From assembly GCA_963745175.1 (NCBI GenBank), contig CAVUWK010000013.1, forward strand, positions 1 through 64,000: a stretch of 64,000 nt of DNA, read 5' to 3'. Source of the stretch: Bog-473 sp963745175. Lineage in GTDB: Bacteria > Actinomycetota > Acidimicrobiia > Acidimicrobiales > RAAP-2. The translations under genes were made by a program, and so were the position numbers. Positions 35,535-46,362 of the stretch are shown one piece after another (position 1 is the first letter of the stretch; the number at the start of each line of letters is the position of its first letter). A model generated the notes under the pieces. It did not search any database and was not told the origin of the DNA. It saw only the letters and a list, made by a program, of their open reading frames with translations.

Positions 35535-37203
35535 GTGATCCATCGGGAGAACGACTGGGGCCGCTTGGTGAGAATGATCGAGAAGAAATGCCGTGCCGCG
35601 CGCGCCCAGACGGAGGCGGGCGACACCCTGGTCGAGATCTTGATCGCATTGGTTGTAATCGGGATCACCGCGACGGCGCTCCTCGGCGCTTTTGCCACCA
35701 CGATCTCAGCGTCGGCCGAGCAGCGAAACCTGGCGAGCGCGGACGCCTTTATGCGCAGTTTCGTCGATGCCGCGACGTACGACATCAGCCTCAGTAGCAG
35801 CCCGGCATTCGTGGCTTGTGCGACCACGGTCCCGGCCACCTACAGCCAGATCGCCACGAACGCGTCGAATTCGACCTTCGCGGTCACGATCACCGGAATT
35901 TCCGCCCCTCCGAATGGCTGCTCGGCCAGCCAACCGGCACCGGAGCAGATCTCGGCGAAGGTCAACTCGCCACAGGGAGCGAGCGACTCCACCACGTTCG
36001 TGGTGTACCCGCCGTCGGCCACGCTCGCCGCTATCGCAACGTCGGTGACGAGCCTCAGCCCGAACCACGGATCAGCCGCCGGTGGAACGACGGTCACAAT
36101 CTCGGGTAACGGCTTCACAGCGGCGCAGTCCGTGACCTTCGGCTCCGTGGCTGCGAGCTCCTTCTCCGTGATGAACAACACGACGATCACCGCCGTGCCG
36201 CCTGCAGGCACCGGCGTCGTCGACGTCAGGGTGACAACAGCGGCGGGCACGTCTCCGACCAACCCGCTGGATCAGTTCACCTACGCGCCCACTGTGACCG
36301 GGATCGCGCCGACGACCGGGGGTACGACGGGGGGTACGACGGTCACGATCACGGGTACCGGCTTTATCGGTGCGAGCGGCGTGCAATTCGGGGCGGCTGC
36401 TGCGAGCTCCTACTCCGTGGTGAGTGCATCGTCGATCACCGCCGTCTCCCCGCCCGGATCGGCCGGAACTGTTGACATCACCGTCACCACGCTGGCTGGC
36501 ACGTCGGTCACGAGCGGTGCGGACAAGTTCACGTATGGGACAACCGTCTCGGGAATCTCTCCCAACTCGGGTCCGGACTCTGGCGGGACCGTCGTCAATC
36601 TCCTGGGTAGCGGGTTCACCGGCGCCACATCGGTCATGTTCGGGTCCATCGCTGCCACGACGTTCACGGTGAACTCGGACACCTCCCTCTCCGCAACGGC
36701 GCCCGCGGGCACTGGGACCGTGGACATCACCGTGACCTCACCGTCTGGGACCTCGGCGACCAGCGTGAACGACAGGTTCACCTACACCCCTGGCCCGCCG
36801 GTCGGGTTGGGGCTTGTGATCAATATCGGCACCAAGAACCCGGTCGCGTCCTGCGCGCCGGGAACCGGATCGAAATGCCAAAGCCCGAATTCGTCAACGT
36901 GCATGATGACCAGCTCGAACCGCGACGACGTGTGACATCTCGGGTATCTGGCAGGGATCGAACTCGAGCGTCACGTTCTACATGGAGACCGTCGATGGGG
37001 CGGGCAGCCCGGTCACCTATAGCTCGTCGAATGCGTTGAACCTGAGCGTCACCAATGCGACGCCGGCCACGATCTCGATCCCAGCGAACGGCTCGTCCAC
37101 GAGTCCGAACGCGGTGACGGCCACCCTGGCGAGCAAGCAGTCCACGACCACCGTCACCGTCAGTGGTGGCGGATGGACACTCACGGTGGTCGTGAGCTCA
37201 TGA
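35535..37203 (+). CDS. Prepilin-like protein with IPT/TIG repeats, cassette A gene 2, frameshifted
   Basis: About 555 residues from GTG 35535, five bases after the previous stop. Prepilin site EAGDTLVEILIALVVIGIT has Asp instead of Phe at +1. After the helix and a Cys-containing pilin region come three IPT/TIG domains (about 36040-36790), each with GGTTVTI-type starts and VDVRVTT/VDITVTT ends. An extra T at 36933 creates a TGA; the frame then continues DISGIWQGSNSSVTFYMETV to the stop at 37203. Adhesive immunoglobulin-like pilin; paralogue of the gene at 46362. Confidence 0.82.
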
Positions 37204-37707
37204 GACGCCGGCGCCAGTCACCACGCAGACGGGACGAGTCGGGGGCCGTCCTGATCCTCGCACTCATGTTCACGCATGGTCGTTGGTGTGGTCATCGGCT
37301 CGCTGGCGATGGCTTCGGCTAACGACATTCTCAACATCGCCAACTTCAAGGATGCCAGGGGCACCCTGAGCGCGGCGGAGGGTGCGACGCAGGCGCAGAT
37401 GAGCGCCATGCGCTACACGTACTGCGACGACGTGTCCGGGAACCCCGTACTCGCTGGACGGAGCGAGCATCATGGTGACGTGCACGGCGACCGTCAATCC
37501 GGCGAGCAGTGCCTCACGCGTCGTCAACTTCACCGCTTCATCCCCAGGGCGCACAGCAGCTCGGTCCTGATCGCAGCCCAGGTGACCTACGATGACTTCT
37601 CGAGTACGTTCAACAAGAACGACTGTCTTGCTTCGACGCCGAGTCCGACGACCTGCGGGTCCGGAATGACCGTGAACAGCTGGGTCGTAGCTCCGGGCGG
37701 AAGCTAG
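37200..37707 (+). CDS. PilX-like prepilin, cassette A gene 3, frameshifted
   Basis: ATG overlaps the previous TGA in ATGA. MRRRRQ, then ESGAVLILALMFT, is a PilX-type opening. An extra C at 37275 precedes MVVGVVIGSLAMASANDIL. A second indel at about 37440 hides YSLDGASIMVTCTATVNP, and a third near 37570 restores VLIAAQVTYDDFSSTF and TTCGSGMTVNSWVV to the stop. The ending matches the protein at 47972 (TTCGTTMTIDSWVF), so it is its paralogue. Likely a minor pilin with a disulphide-bonded ectodomain. Confidence 0.7.
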
Positions 37708-37808
37708 CTGGGCAACGGAAGTTGTCCCCACGCTGGCGCCGACCACAGGCGGGACCCGCGACGACGTTGACGTGCGCGTGACTCGGCCGGCCCGTCTGTG
37801 TTGGGTCC

Positions 37809-38934
37809 TCAGGCCGTGCTGCCCTCGTTCACCAGCTGCAGCCTCTCCACGGCGTCGATGTACTCCTCGACCATCCCGAGCACGACATCCCGTGTCCGGC
37901 GCACCGACGTCGCCCGGCCGATGATCTGGCCGGCCGGGTTGAAGTTCACGTCCCGGGCCTCCTCGGGGTAGGCATGGCCCCGGGACACGCAGTCGATGGC
38001 CACCATCATCTGCAGCGGCATCCCGAGCGGCTTCGGGTTGCCCGGGGCCTCCCAGGCGTCGGTCCAGTCGTTCTTGAGCAGCCGGCAGGGCTTGCCCGGT
38101 GAAGGACCGGGACCGCACGGTGTCACGCGAGGTCGCCTTCAGGTACGACTCCATCTGCTTGGGCGGGACGTCCGCCTCCTCGACCGTCAGCCACAGCGAC
38201 CCCGTCCACACGCCGGCCGCGCCCATGACCATGGCCGCCGCCATCTGCCGACCCGACCCGACGCCGCCGGCGGCGAGCACCGGCAGGGGAGCGACGGCGT
38301 CAATCACCTCGGGCCAGAGCACGATCGACCCGACGTCACCGGTGTGGCCGCCGCCCTCGGAGCCCTGGCAGATGACGATGTCGACGCCGGCCGCCTTGTG
38401 GTTCAGCGCGTGCTTCACCGAGCCGGCCAGAGCGGCGATCAGCATCCCGTGGTCGTGCACCTGCGCGATGACGTCGTCGGGCGGTGTCCCGAGCGCGTTG
38501 GCCACCAGCTTGACCTTGTCGTGGCGCAGGATGACCTCCACCAGGGGCGCCGCCGTGGCGGCCGTCCACCCCAGCAGCTCGCGCCGGGGCCCGCCCTCGA
38601 GCTCGGGCACGCCGTGGTCGGCCAGGATCTTCTTGGCGAAGGTGCGGTGCTCCTCGGGGATCATGGCCCGCAGCTCCTCTTCGAGCTTGACCGGGTCGAG
38701 CTCGCCCATGCCCTCGTACTTGCCGGGGATGACGATGTCGACCCCGTACGGGCGGTCGCCCACGTGCTCGTCCAGCCAGGTGAGCTCGACCTCGAGCTCG
38801 TCCGCGCTGAACCCGACTGCGCCGAGCACGCCGATGCCACCGGCATTGCTCACTGCGGCCGCCACATCGCGGCAGTGGGTGAAGGCGAAGATGGGGAATT
38901 CGATCCCGAGGCGTTCGCAGAGTTCGTTGTGCAT
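37809..38934 (-). CDS. Nitronate monooxygenase-family (2-nitropropane dioxygenase-like) enzyme, one frameshift
   Basis: About 374 residues; GGAGGACTCCCG before ATG 38934. FMN-barrel signs: GIEFPIFAFTHCRDVAAAVS, NAGGIGVLGAVGFSADEL, VDIVICQGSEGGGHTGDVGS, LPVLAAGGVGSGRQMAAAM, GAAGVWTGSLWL. An extra base near 38100 shifts frame before KPCRLLKNDWTDAWE; the rest runs to 37809. It oxidises nitronates or acts as an acyl-CoA-linked flavoprotein. With the ABC gene it forms a minus-strand insertion between the two pilin cassettes. Confidence 0.88.
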
Positions 38935-38954
38935 CGGGAGTCCTCCTAATTGGG

Positions 38955-41073
38955 CTAATTGGGCTTCTGTTGATTCTTGCCCCTCTGGGAGCGAAGCGGG
39001 TTTCCGCATCCTCCCTGGCAACTAGAACAGATTCTACTTTTTGCGGGCCTCCACGTAGGCCCGGCCGAGAACGTGCGCTTCGCCGGCGACTTCGTGATGC
39101 CCGAGTTCTGCCCCCGTCGGCGAGCAGCTCTCCCAGGTGCTGCGCCCGCCTGACGAGACACCCTCAGGTCTCGACCGTCTTCTTCCTGGTCGGCGAACTG
39201 GGTCCGGTAGAGCTCGGCGTAGAGGCCGTTCTCGGCCAGCAGGCTGGCGTGGGTGCCCCGCTCCACGATGCGCCCGTCGTCGACCACGAGCAGCTCGTCG
39301 GCCTCGCGGACGGTGGAGAGCCGGTGGGCGATGACCAGTGAGGTGCGCCCGGCGAGCGTCTCGCGCAAGGCCCGCTGGACAGCCGCCTCCGATTCGGAGT
39401 CCAGGTGGGCGGTCGCCTCGTCGAGCACCACGATGTCGGGCGCCTTCAGCAGGAGTCGGGCCAGGGCGACCCGCTGCTTCTCGCCGCCCGAGAGCCGGTA
39501 GCCCCGCTCGCCGATCACCGTGTCGAGCCCGTCTGGCAAGTCGCTCACGATGTGGCCGATCTGCGCCTGGTCGAGCGCCTCGAGCACCTCGGCCTCCGAG
39601 GCCTCCGGCCGGGCGTACATGAGATTCGCCCGCAGCGTGTCGTGGAAGAGGTGCGGATCCTGGCTCACTACCCCGACGACGTCCCGCAGCGACGCCATGG
39701 AGGCCTTGCGCACGTCGATCCCGTCGATGCGCACCGCGCCGGCGGTCACGTCGTAGAGGCGGGGGACGAGCATGGAGATCGTGGTCTTGCCGGCCCCCGA
39801 GGGCCCCACCAGCGCCACCATCTGACCGGGCTCGACGCTGAACGAGACGTCGTGGAGGACCTCACTCCGCACTCCCGCCTCGAGCACCGCAACCGACTCG
39901 AGCGAGGCGAGCGACACCTCCTCGGCGCTCGGGTAGGTGAAGTCGACGTGCTCGAACTGAATCGACGCCTGCCCGCGCGGGACCTCCACCGGCTCGGGGT
40001 CTTCCGTGAGCATGGGCACGATGTCGAGCACCTCGAAGAGCCGCTCGAAGGAGACCAGGGCGGTCATGATGTCGAGGTTCAGGTTGGAGAGCTGGGTGAG
40101 CGGCCCGTACAGCCGTCGTCAGATACGCGGTCAGGGCGACGACGGTCCCGACCTGGAGCTCGCCGTGGATGGCGGCCACGCCACCGACGCCGTAGACGAT
40201 GGCCGTGGCCAGCGACGCCGTCAGCGTGAGCGCAACGAAGAAGAAGCGGGCGTAGGTGGCCTGGGCGATCCCGATGTCGCGCACCCGGCCGGCCTTGGCA
40301 TCGAATGCCTCGGCCTCGGCGTCGGGTCGCCCCAGCAGCTTCACCAGCATGGCGCCGCCCACCTGGAAGCGCTCCTGCATGACCATGTTCATCTCGGAGT
40401 TGAGGTTGTACCCCTCCTTGGTGAGCGACCCGATGCGCTGGCCGACGAACCGGGCCGGGATCAGGAAGATGGGCAAGAGGATCAGCGCCGCCAGGGTGAT
40501 CTGCCAACTCAGGAAGAACATGGTGGCGACGACGATGACGACCGTCACCAGGTTCCCGACCATGTTGGACAGGAGGTCCGTGAAGGCCTGCTGCGCGCCG
40601 ATCACGTCGTTGTTGAGGCGGCTCACGAGCGCACCGGTCTGGGTCCGGGTGAAGAAGGCCAGCGGCATCCGCTGGATGTGGCGGAACACCTTGGACCGCA
40701 TGTCGTAGATGAGGTGCTCCCCGATGTACGCGGAGATCCTGCGGTCGGTCAGGGACAGGCCGGCATCGAAGATGGCCAGGACGGCCACCAGGACGGAGAG
40801 CCCGATCACGAGGTTCTCGTTGCTCTTGAGGATCCCGTTGTCGATGAGCGAGCGCAGGATGAGCGGATTGATGGCCCCGATAATCGCGTCGAGGATGACC
40901 ACCGGGAGGAAGATGGCCAGGATCTTCTTGTAGGGGACGGCGAAGGTCAGCATCCGCCGGGCCGTGCCCTTGCGGACCCGGTGCTCCAGGACGGCCCGGT
41001 CCTGACGGAGGGAGCGCATGCCGCCCCACCCGCCGCCTCTCCCGCCGCCCATGGCGTGACCTCGCATACTCAT
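38955..41073 (-). CDS. ABC exporter, membrane and ATPase domains fused, one frameshift
   Basis: About 650 residues plus a tail. ATG 41073 lies seven bases after TAGGTT. Six membrane segments (FAVPYKKILAIFLPVVILDA onward) and an extra A near 40126 precede RLYGPLTQLSNLNLDIM. The nucleotide-binding domain has GPSGAGKTT, LSGGEKQRVALARLLL, IVVLDEATAHLD and the His switch IAHRLSTV. The end after QFADQEED is low-complexity and may be out of frame. Subfamily B multidrug or lipid exporter; substrate unknown. Confidence 0.88.
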
Positions 41074-41080
41074 GGGAAGC

Positions 41081-41086
41081 AACCTA
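41081..41086 (-). promoter_or_regulatory. -10 element, leaderless ABC exporter promoter
   Basis: TAGGTT on the minus strand with seven bases to the ATG at 41073; this decides among several in-frame Met codons. Confidence 0.5.
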
Positions 41087-41189
41087 CCGTCGGCGGTTCG
41101 CCCTCTGGCCGGGGTCGCGGCACACTCCGGACGAACAATTCAAGGCGGAAATGGTCCATTCGTCCCATGGACCCACTTTTCGCCACTCC

Positions 41190-41195
41190 TAGGCT
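41190..41195 (+). promoter_or_regulatory. -10 element before the small gene at 41202
   Basis: TAGGCT followed after six bases by ATG 41202. The 116 bases between the two divergent starts hold both promoters. Confidence 0.45.
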
Positions 41196-41201
41196 CTCTT
41201 C

Positions 41202-41441
41202 ATGGCGATTCAGGGGGCCCCGGTGACGCTGGGTGCGATGTTCTCGGACGGGGACACCCGCACCTTCCAGCAGCGACGCGACGAGGTCGTTTCCATCCTG
41301 CTCCAGGCGACCGACCTGGGAGATGACCAATATCTGCGGCGTGCCGTGCACCGGTGCCGCCGGGCCCACAGCGAGCGGCAGTTCGACCGGGCCTACGCGT
41401 CCCTCGCCAGCGCCATCGCGACCGCTCCGCTCTGCGACTGA
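41202..41441 (+). CDS. Small hypothetical protein
   Basis: 79 residues. The leaderless -10/start pair supports it. The sequence is mostly helical and charged: TRTFQQRRDEVVSILLQATD, DDQYLRRAVHRCRRAH, FDRAYASLASAIATAPL. No family recognised. It lies directly upstream of the structured leader of pilB, so it may belong to the pilus operon. Confidence 0.5.
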   Translation: MAIQGAPVTLGAMFSDGDTRTFQQRRDEVVSILLQATDLGDDQYLRRAVHRCRRAHSERQFDRAYASLASAIATAPLCD

Positions 41442-41486
41442 GGCCGTAACACGGCCGGGATCGGGGGCCGAGACCCGACCGATCCC
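41442..41486 (+). promoter_or_regulatory. Hairpin pair upstream of pilB
   Basis: Two inverted repeats in a row: GGCCGT-N3-ACGGCC (41442-41456) and GGGATCGG-N14-CCGATCCC (41457-41464, 41479-41486). They may terminate the small gene or form a leader structure for pilB, whose start is about 100 bases on. I do not recognise a known riboswitch. Confidence 0.45.
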
Positions 41487-41590
41487 AGGTGACGGGCCAT
41501 AACGGGCCGTAGTGCCCTACTGGCAGGCCACCGTGAAAAGTAGGATGAGGCGATGGCGGCCTGTTCGATTCTGACCACGGTGGACCGCCC

Positions 41591-43484
41591 GTGAAGCTCG
41601 GCCGGAAGGAAAAAGACACCGACGACCGTCGACTGTCGCCGTCTCTGAGGCTCATCGGTGCCGTCGGGAAACGGGGCGCCACCGCTCCAATGGCAAGTCG
41701 TCGGACAAGCCGGCGAGGTCCCGCCGCGGTCGTCACGCCGCCTCAGACGGTTCCCGACGAGGCCCGACCTCAGGTGGCTCAGCACGACGAGGCGACCGAG
41801 TCCCGCATCGTCGACATCCTCATCGAACGCGGCTTGGCGAACGATTCTCAGGTCACCCAGGCCCGCATCCATCAGGAGGAATCCGGCGAGAGGCTCGGGG
41901 ACGTCCTCGTCGAGATGGGCGTCCTCGGCGAGCGCGATCTCGCGGACGTGCTCGGTGAGGTCTTCGGCATGCCGGTCGTCGACCTGCGACGGGACAACCC
42001 CGAACCGGCGGCGGTTGCGCTGGTGCCGGAGGACGTGTCCCGGCGCTTCATGGTCGTGCCGCTGCGCGTCGACGAGCAGGCGCTGCACATCGCCGTCGCC
42101 GACCAGCCGACCGAGGAGCTGCGGGCCCTGCTCGCGCAGGCCAGCGAGCACTCGGTCGACTTCGTGCTGGCGCCGCGAGTCGGACATCCGCTGGGCGATC
42201 GACAGCAGCTACCGGGCCATCGGCGGGGTCGACAAGCTGGTGCAGGCCTTCGAGTCCGTCGAGAGCGCGCGGAAGCAGCGAGATCGAAGCGGCCGCGCAG
42301 CGGAGGTCGTCGACGACGACGCGCCGGTCGTCCAGGTGGTCGACCGCATCCTGACCCAGGCCATGCGCGACCGCGCCTCGGACGTGCACATCGAGCCGTC
42401 GCAGGACGTCGTCCGCGTCCGGTTCCGGATCGACGGCGCGCTGAAGGAGGTCCTGATGCTGCCCGCCGACCATGGGGCTCGGCCTGGTCAGCCGCATCAA
42501 GATCATGGCGGGCATGAACATCGTCGAGCGCCGCCGTCCGCAGGACGGCCAGCTCACGACCGAGATCGACGGCATGAGCACCGACGTCCGGGTGTGCCAC
42601 GGCCGCCACCATCTGGGGCGAGAAGTGCGTGATGCGGATCCTCGACAAGAACCGCTCGGTGCTCCGCCTCGGCGACCTCGGCATGCCGACCGACACCCAC
42701 GAGACCTACTCGAAGCTCACCCGTGCGCCCTTCGGCATGGTGCTGTGCGCCGGCCCGACGGGGAGCGGCAAGACGACCACGCTCTACGCCACGCTGACCG
42801 AGGTCAGCGATCCCGACCCGCAACGTCATGACGATCGAGGACCCGGTCGAGTACGTCTTCCCCTCGATCAACCAGATCCAGACCAACGAGCAGGCGGGCC
42901 TCACCTTCGCCACCGGGCTGAAGTCGATCCTGCGCCAGGACCCCGACGTGATCCTCGTCGGCGAGATCCGCGACGTCGAGACGGCCCGCATCGCCGTGCA
43001 GTCGGCGCTCACGGGGCACTTCGTGCTCTCGTCGCTCCACGCCACCGACTCGGTCTCGGCGCTGCACCGCTTCTTGGACATGGGGATCGAGTCGTTCCTC
43101 ATCGCCTCGTCGGTCATCGCCATCGTGGGCCAGCGCCTGGTGCGGCGCGATCTGCCCGTCGTGCAAGACCCGCTACACGCCCGACCCAGGAGGAGCTGGC
43201 CTTCTACGAGGAGAGCGGCGGGCCCGCCGAAGGAGGACTTCTACCACGGCACCGGCTGCAACTTCTGCGGGAACACCGGCTACCAGGACCGCATCGGCGT
43301 CTACGAGCTCCTGCAGATGACCCCCGAGATCAAGCGCCTGATCGTCGGCTGGGCGACCCAGGACGAGCTGCGCCGCCTGGCCCAGAAGCAGGGCATGCGC
43401 ACGCTCCGCGAGGAGGCCATCAGCCTGGTGGCTCAAGACGTCACGACGGTCTCCGAAGTCATCCGTAGCATCTATGCTCTATAG
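41591..43484 (+). CDS. pilB: Type IV pilus extension ATPase PilB, multiple frameshifts
   Basis: About 628 residues once indels are removed. N-terminal T2SSE_N/MshEN domain (RIVDILIERGLANDSQVTQA, EMGVLGERDLADVL). ATPase core: VDRILTQAMRDRASDVHIEP, Walker A GPTGSGKTTTLYATL, MTIEDPVEYVFPSINQIQTN, LRQDPDVILVGEIRDVETA and GHFVLSSLHATD. A zinc-binding CPSCK ... CNFCGNTGYQDR follows. At least seven single-base insertions (about 42178, 42470, 42593, 42818, 43149, 43183, 43222) interrupt it. PilB drives pilus assembly in the cytoplasm at PilC. First gene of pilB-pilC-cassette B. Confidence 0.9.
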
Positions 43485-43527
43485 GGCGCTATGAGGCGGT
43501 GGCGATCCGCTCGCAAGGCGGTAGATC

Positions 43528-44742
43528 ATGGAGAAGTTCCGCTACAAGGCACTCGACGACGCGGGGCAGAAGGTCTCCGGCACCGAGGAGGCTGCGTCGT
43601 GCGGCGCCGCCCACCTCGCGCTGCTCGACCGCGGCTACCAGCCGCTCGAGGTGACCGAGAAGAAGAGCGTCCTCCAGTTCGAGATCACCAAGAAGAAGGT
43701 GCCCCGCAAGGACGTCATGCACTTCTCCCGCCAGCTCGGCGTCTTCGTGCAAGGCGGGCATCCCGATCATGGAGGCGCTGGAGGTCATCGCCGAGGAGAC
43801 GTCCGACAAGCTATTCGAAGGCGTCACTCCTCGACATGATCGAGCGCCTGCGGGCCGGCGACACGTTCGCCTCCGCAGCGGCGGCCCATCCCGAGGCCTT
43901 CCCGGACTACTACGTCGGGCATCCTCGAGTCCGCCGAGCTGACCGGAACCTCGACGTCGTGCTCGACCAGCTGGCCGACTACATCGAGCGCGACATCGAT
44001 GCCCGAGGCAAGATCACCTCGGCGCTGATCTATCCGGCGGTCGTCTTCGTCATGGCCGATCGTCGACGGTCGTCGTCCTGGCCGACTTCGTCCTGCCGCG
44101 GTTCAAGATCTTCTTCAAGTCGCTCAACGCGAAGCTGCCGCTCCCGACGCGGATGCTGCTCAGCGTGTCCGACTTCGTCTCGAACTGGTGGTGGGCGTAC
44201 TCATCGCGGACTCATCGTCTGTCGTCGTCGGGTTCATCGCGCTGCGCCGGTCGACAAGGGGCAGGGCGTGGCTCGATTCGATCGATGCTGAAGGCTGCCC
44301 GTCCTCGGCGACCTGGTCCAGGCCGCGGTCCTCGAGCGGATCTGCCGCGTCCTCTCCTCGATGATCCACGCCGGCGTCGCCCTGCCCGAAGCCATGACGG
44401 TCACCGCGGACGGCACGAACAACGCCGTGTACCGCGACGGGACTCGACGACATCCGCGAGCAGATGATGGAGGGCCAGGGCCTCGCCGGACCGCTCGCCG
44501 GACCGGCCTCTTCCCGGGTGCGGCGCGCCAGATGTTCCGGGTCGGCGAGGAGACCGGCACGCTCGACGAGCAGCTCGAGCTGGCCGCGGCGTACTACAAC
44601 CGCGAGGTCGACCAAGGTCAAGCGGTTCACGAGCCTGTTCGAGCCGGCCGTCATCATCTTCATGGGCGTCGTCGTCGGCTTCGTCGCCGTCGCGCTGGTC
44701 TCAGCGATGTACGGCATCTACAGCCAGGTGCACGTGCAATGA
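43528..44742 (+). CDS. pilC: Type IV pilus platform protein PilC, multiple frameshifts
   Basis: About 400 residues. FRYKALDDAGQKVSGTEEA, then VMHFSRQLGVFVQ/AGIPIMEALEV, MIERLRAGDTFASAAAAHP, LDQLADYIERDIDARGKI, VLERICRVLSSMIHAGVALP and QMFRVGEETGTLDEQLELAA are T2SSF/PilC signatures; three membrane segments end with IIFMGVVVGFVAVALVSAMY. About ten indels (e.g. 43751, 43919, 44058, 44064, 44284, 44294) break it, and a piece near 43800-43830 may also be missing. Its TGA overlaps the next ATG. Confidence 0.88.
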
Positions 44743-46362
44743 CCAGGCGTCGAGCCAGACGTTCCGAGGCTGGGTTCACGCTCGTCGAGCTGCTCGTGGT
44801 GATCACGATCATGCCGCTCATCGTCGGCGCCATCTCCGTGGCGCTGATCGCTGTCTTCAGGAACGAGACGACGGTCTCCAACAGCTTGACCGGTTCGGGT
44901 GACGAGCAAGTTGTCTCCGCCAATTTCGTCGCAGACGTCCAGGGTTCGCAATGGATCACGACAATCTCGACTGACACGAGTGTGGGGCTGGGACGCTGGT
45001 GTTCAGCGTGAGTCCCGATTCCGTATCGGCAGCAGTCAGATCACGAACGTGATCTCTTACATGAAGGTTCCGGAGGGTACCACCGACACCCTGTTCCGAA
45101 ACGTGTGCCAAGGGGGCACTATGAAGACCTCGACGGCCGTCTCGCACAACGTCCCCAGCACTCAGGTGGCGACGATCACGCCGTCCTCGGTGCAGTCAGC
45201 GGCCGGAACGATGTGGGTAGTGGCCCAGGGTGTGTCGGCAATCAACCTATCGATATCCGAACCGCCGACGAATTATCTCTACGGCCTGTCGGCAGTGCCC
45301 CGCACTGTGGACTCACCGAGTTCGGGACCGGGTGCGCCGGTAAATCCACTGCTCCCCTTCGAACTTCTCGGCAGCGGAGGATCGTGTCCGCCGAACCCGC
45401 CGGACCTGGTCATCGGGGGCACCACCACACTTGAGGTCGGGTCTCCCCCCAGTTGGAATGGGGGGATGGCGGTGGCGTCGTCCTGTCCCGGATCGATATC
45501 GATACCGCGGAGCGGGACGTTGTAGGCGACAATCGAAACCGCTGATCCGAGCGGCAACTCAATTAGCGCCCCTGCCCCGCATACGGGGCTTAGCTACCCC
45601 ACATCGGAGACCTATGTGCCTGGAGGCTTCACGAACCCCTTTGCGTCGCTCGCTCCGCCGAACAACCCGTCGACCACCGGGTTGGGCAGTGGATCCTGTT
45701 CGGGTTCTGGGCCGTACACGTGCAGCAGTGGCCTCTACACGACTAACCCAAGTTTTACATCTGATGACACTGCAAATGTCACGTTTGATCCCTCGACGGC
45801 ACCTGACCCGAACGTGATCGTGTTCAACCAGCCGATCAATCTCGTGCATGCCCAGACCGTCAACTTCGAGGGTGGGTCACCCGTGAGCCAGGTCACCTAT
45901 TGGTTCCGGGGCGGGCTAACCACCGGTGGCGCCTCCAACGTGACATTCGGCCCGGCGACGTACATCTTCGGAGACACGAGCGTCAACCAATCCGCTGTCA
46001 ATACGCTGTCGATTGCCAACGGTACGACTGTCAATTCGAATAACGATCAAGGCGTGCTCTGGTACGTCGAGAACGGCCTGGCCAGTTTCACTGGAAGTGC
46101 CGCCACGCCGATCGAGGGTTCCAGCCTGTATGACGACATCGCCCTCTGGGATGCGAGCAGTTACCCCATAACCTTGGCCAACGGAAGTTCCGTCGCCTCA
46201 CAATTCGGTGGGCTCTACGACTCGAGCCCTACTTGCACCTCGGCGGGGAGTCCGGTCGCCTGCGTCCAGTTCTCAGGGAACAACGAGTTGGACGCAGACT
46301 TCGTCATTGCCTATACCGTGTCCTCGCCAGGAGGCAGCGCGACCATCAAGATCACGGGATAA
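44739..46362 (+). CDS. Large prepilin-like protein, cassette B gene 1, frameshifted
   Basis: ATG overlaps the PilC stop (ATGA). Class III site at G12: FTLVELLVVITIMPLIVGAI, again with Pro at +14, and then SGDEQVVSANFVADVQGSQW, which matches VLSANFVKDVQSAQYV of the gene at 34037. Frames change near 44986 and 45035; a TAG at 45523-45525 interrupts the same frame, which then continues to 46362 with TYWFRGGLTTGGASNVTFGP and DIALWDASSYPITL. The ectodomain is about 500 residues. Paralogue of cassette A gene 1. Confidence 0.78.

Noticed and set aside
41442..41590. Riboswitch (cyclic di-GMP or other) in the pilB leader
   Set aside because: Paired hairpins are present but none of the conserved bases of cyclic di-GMP I/II or other common classes could be placed.
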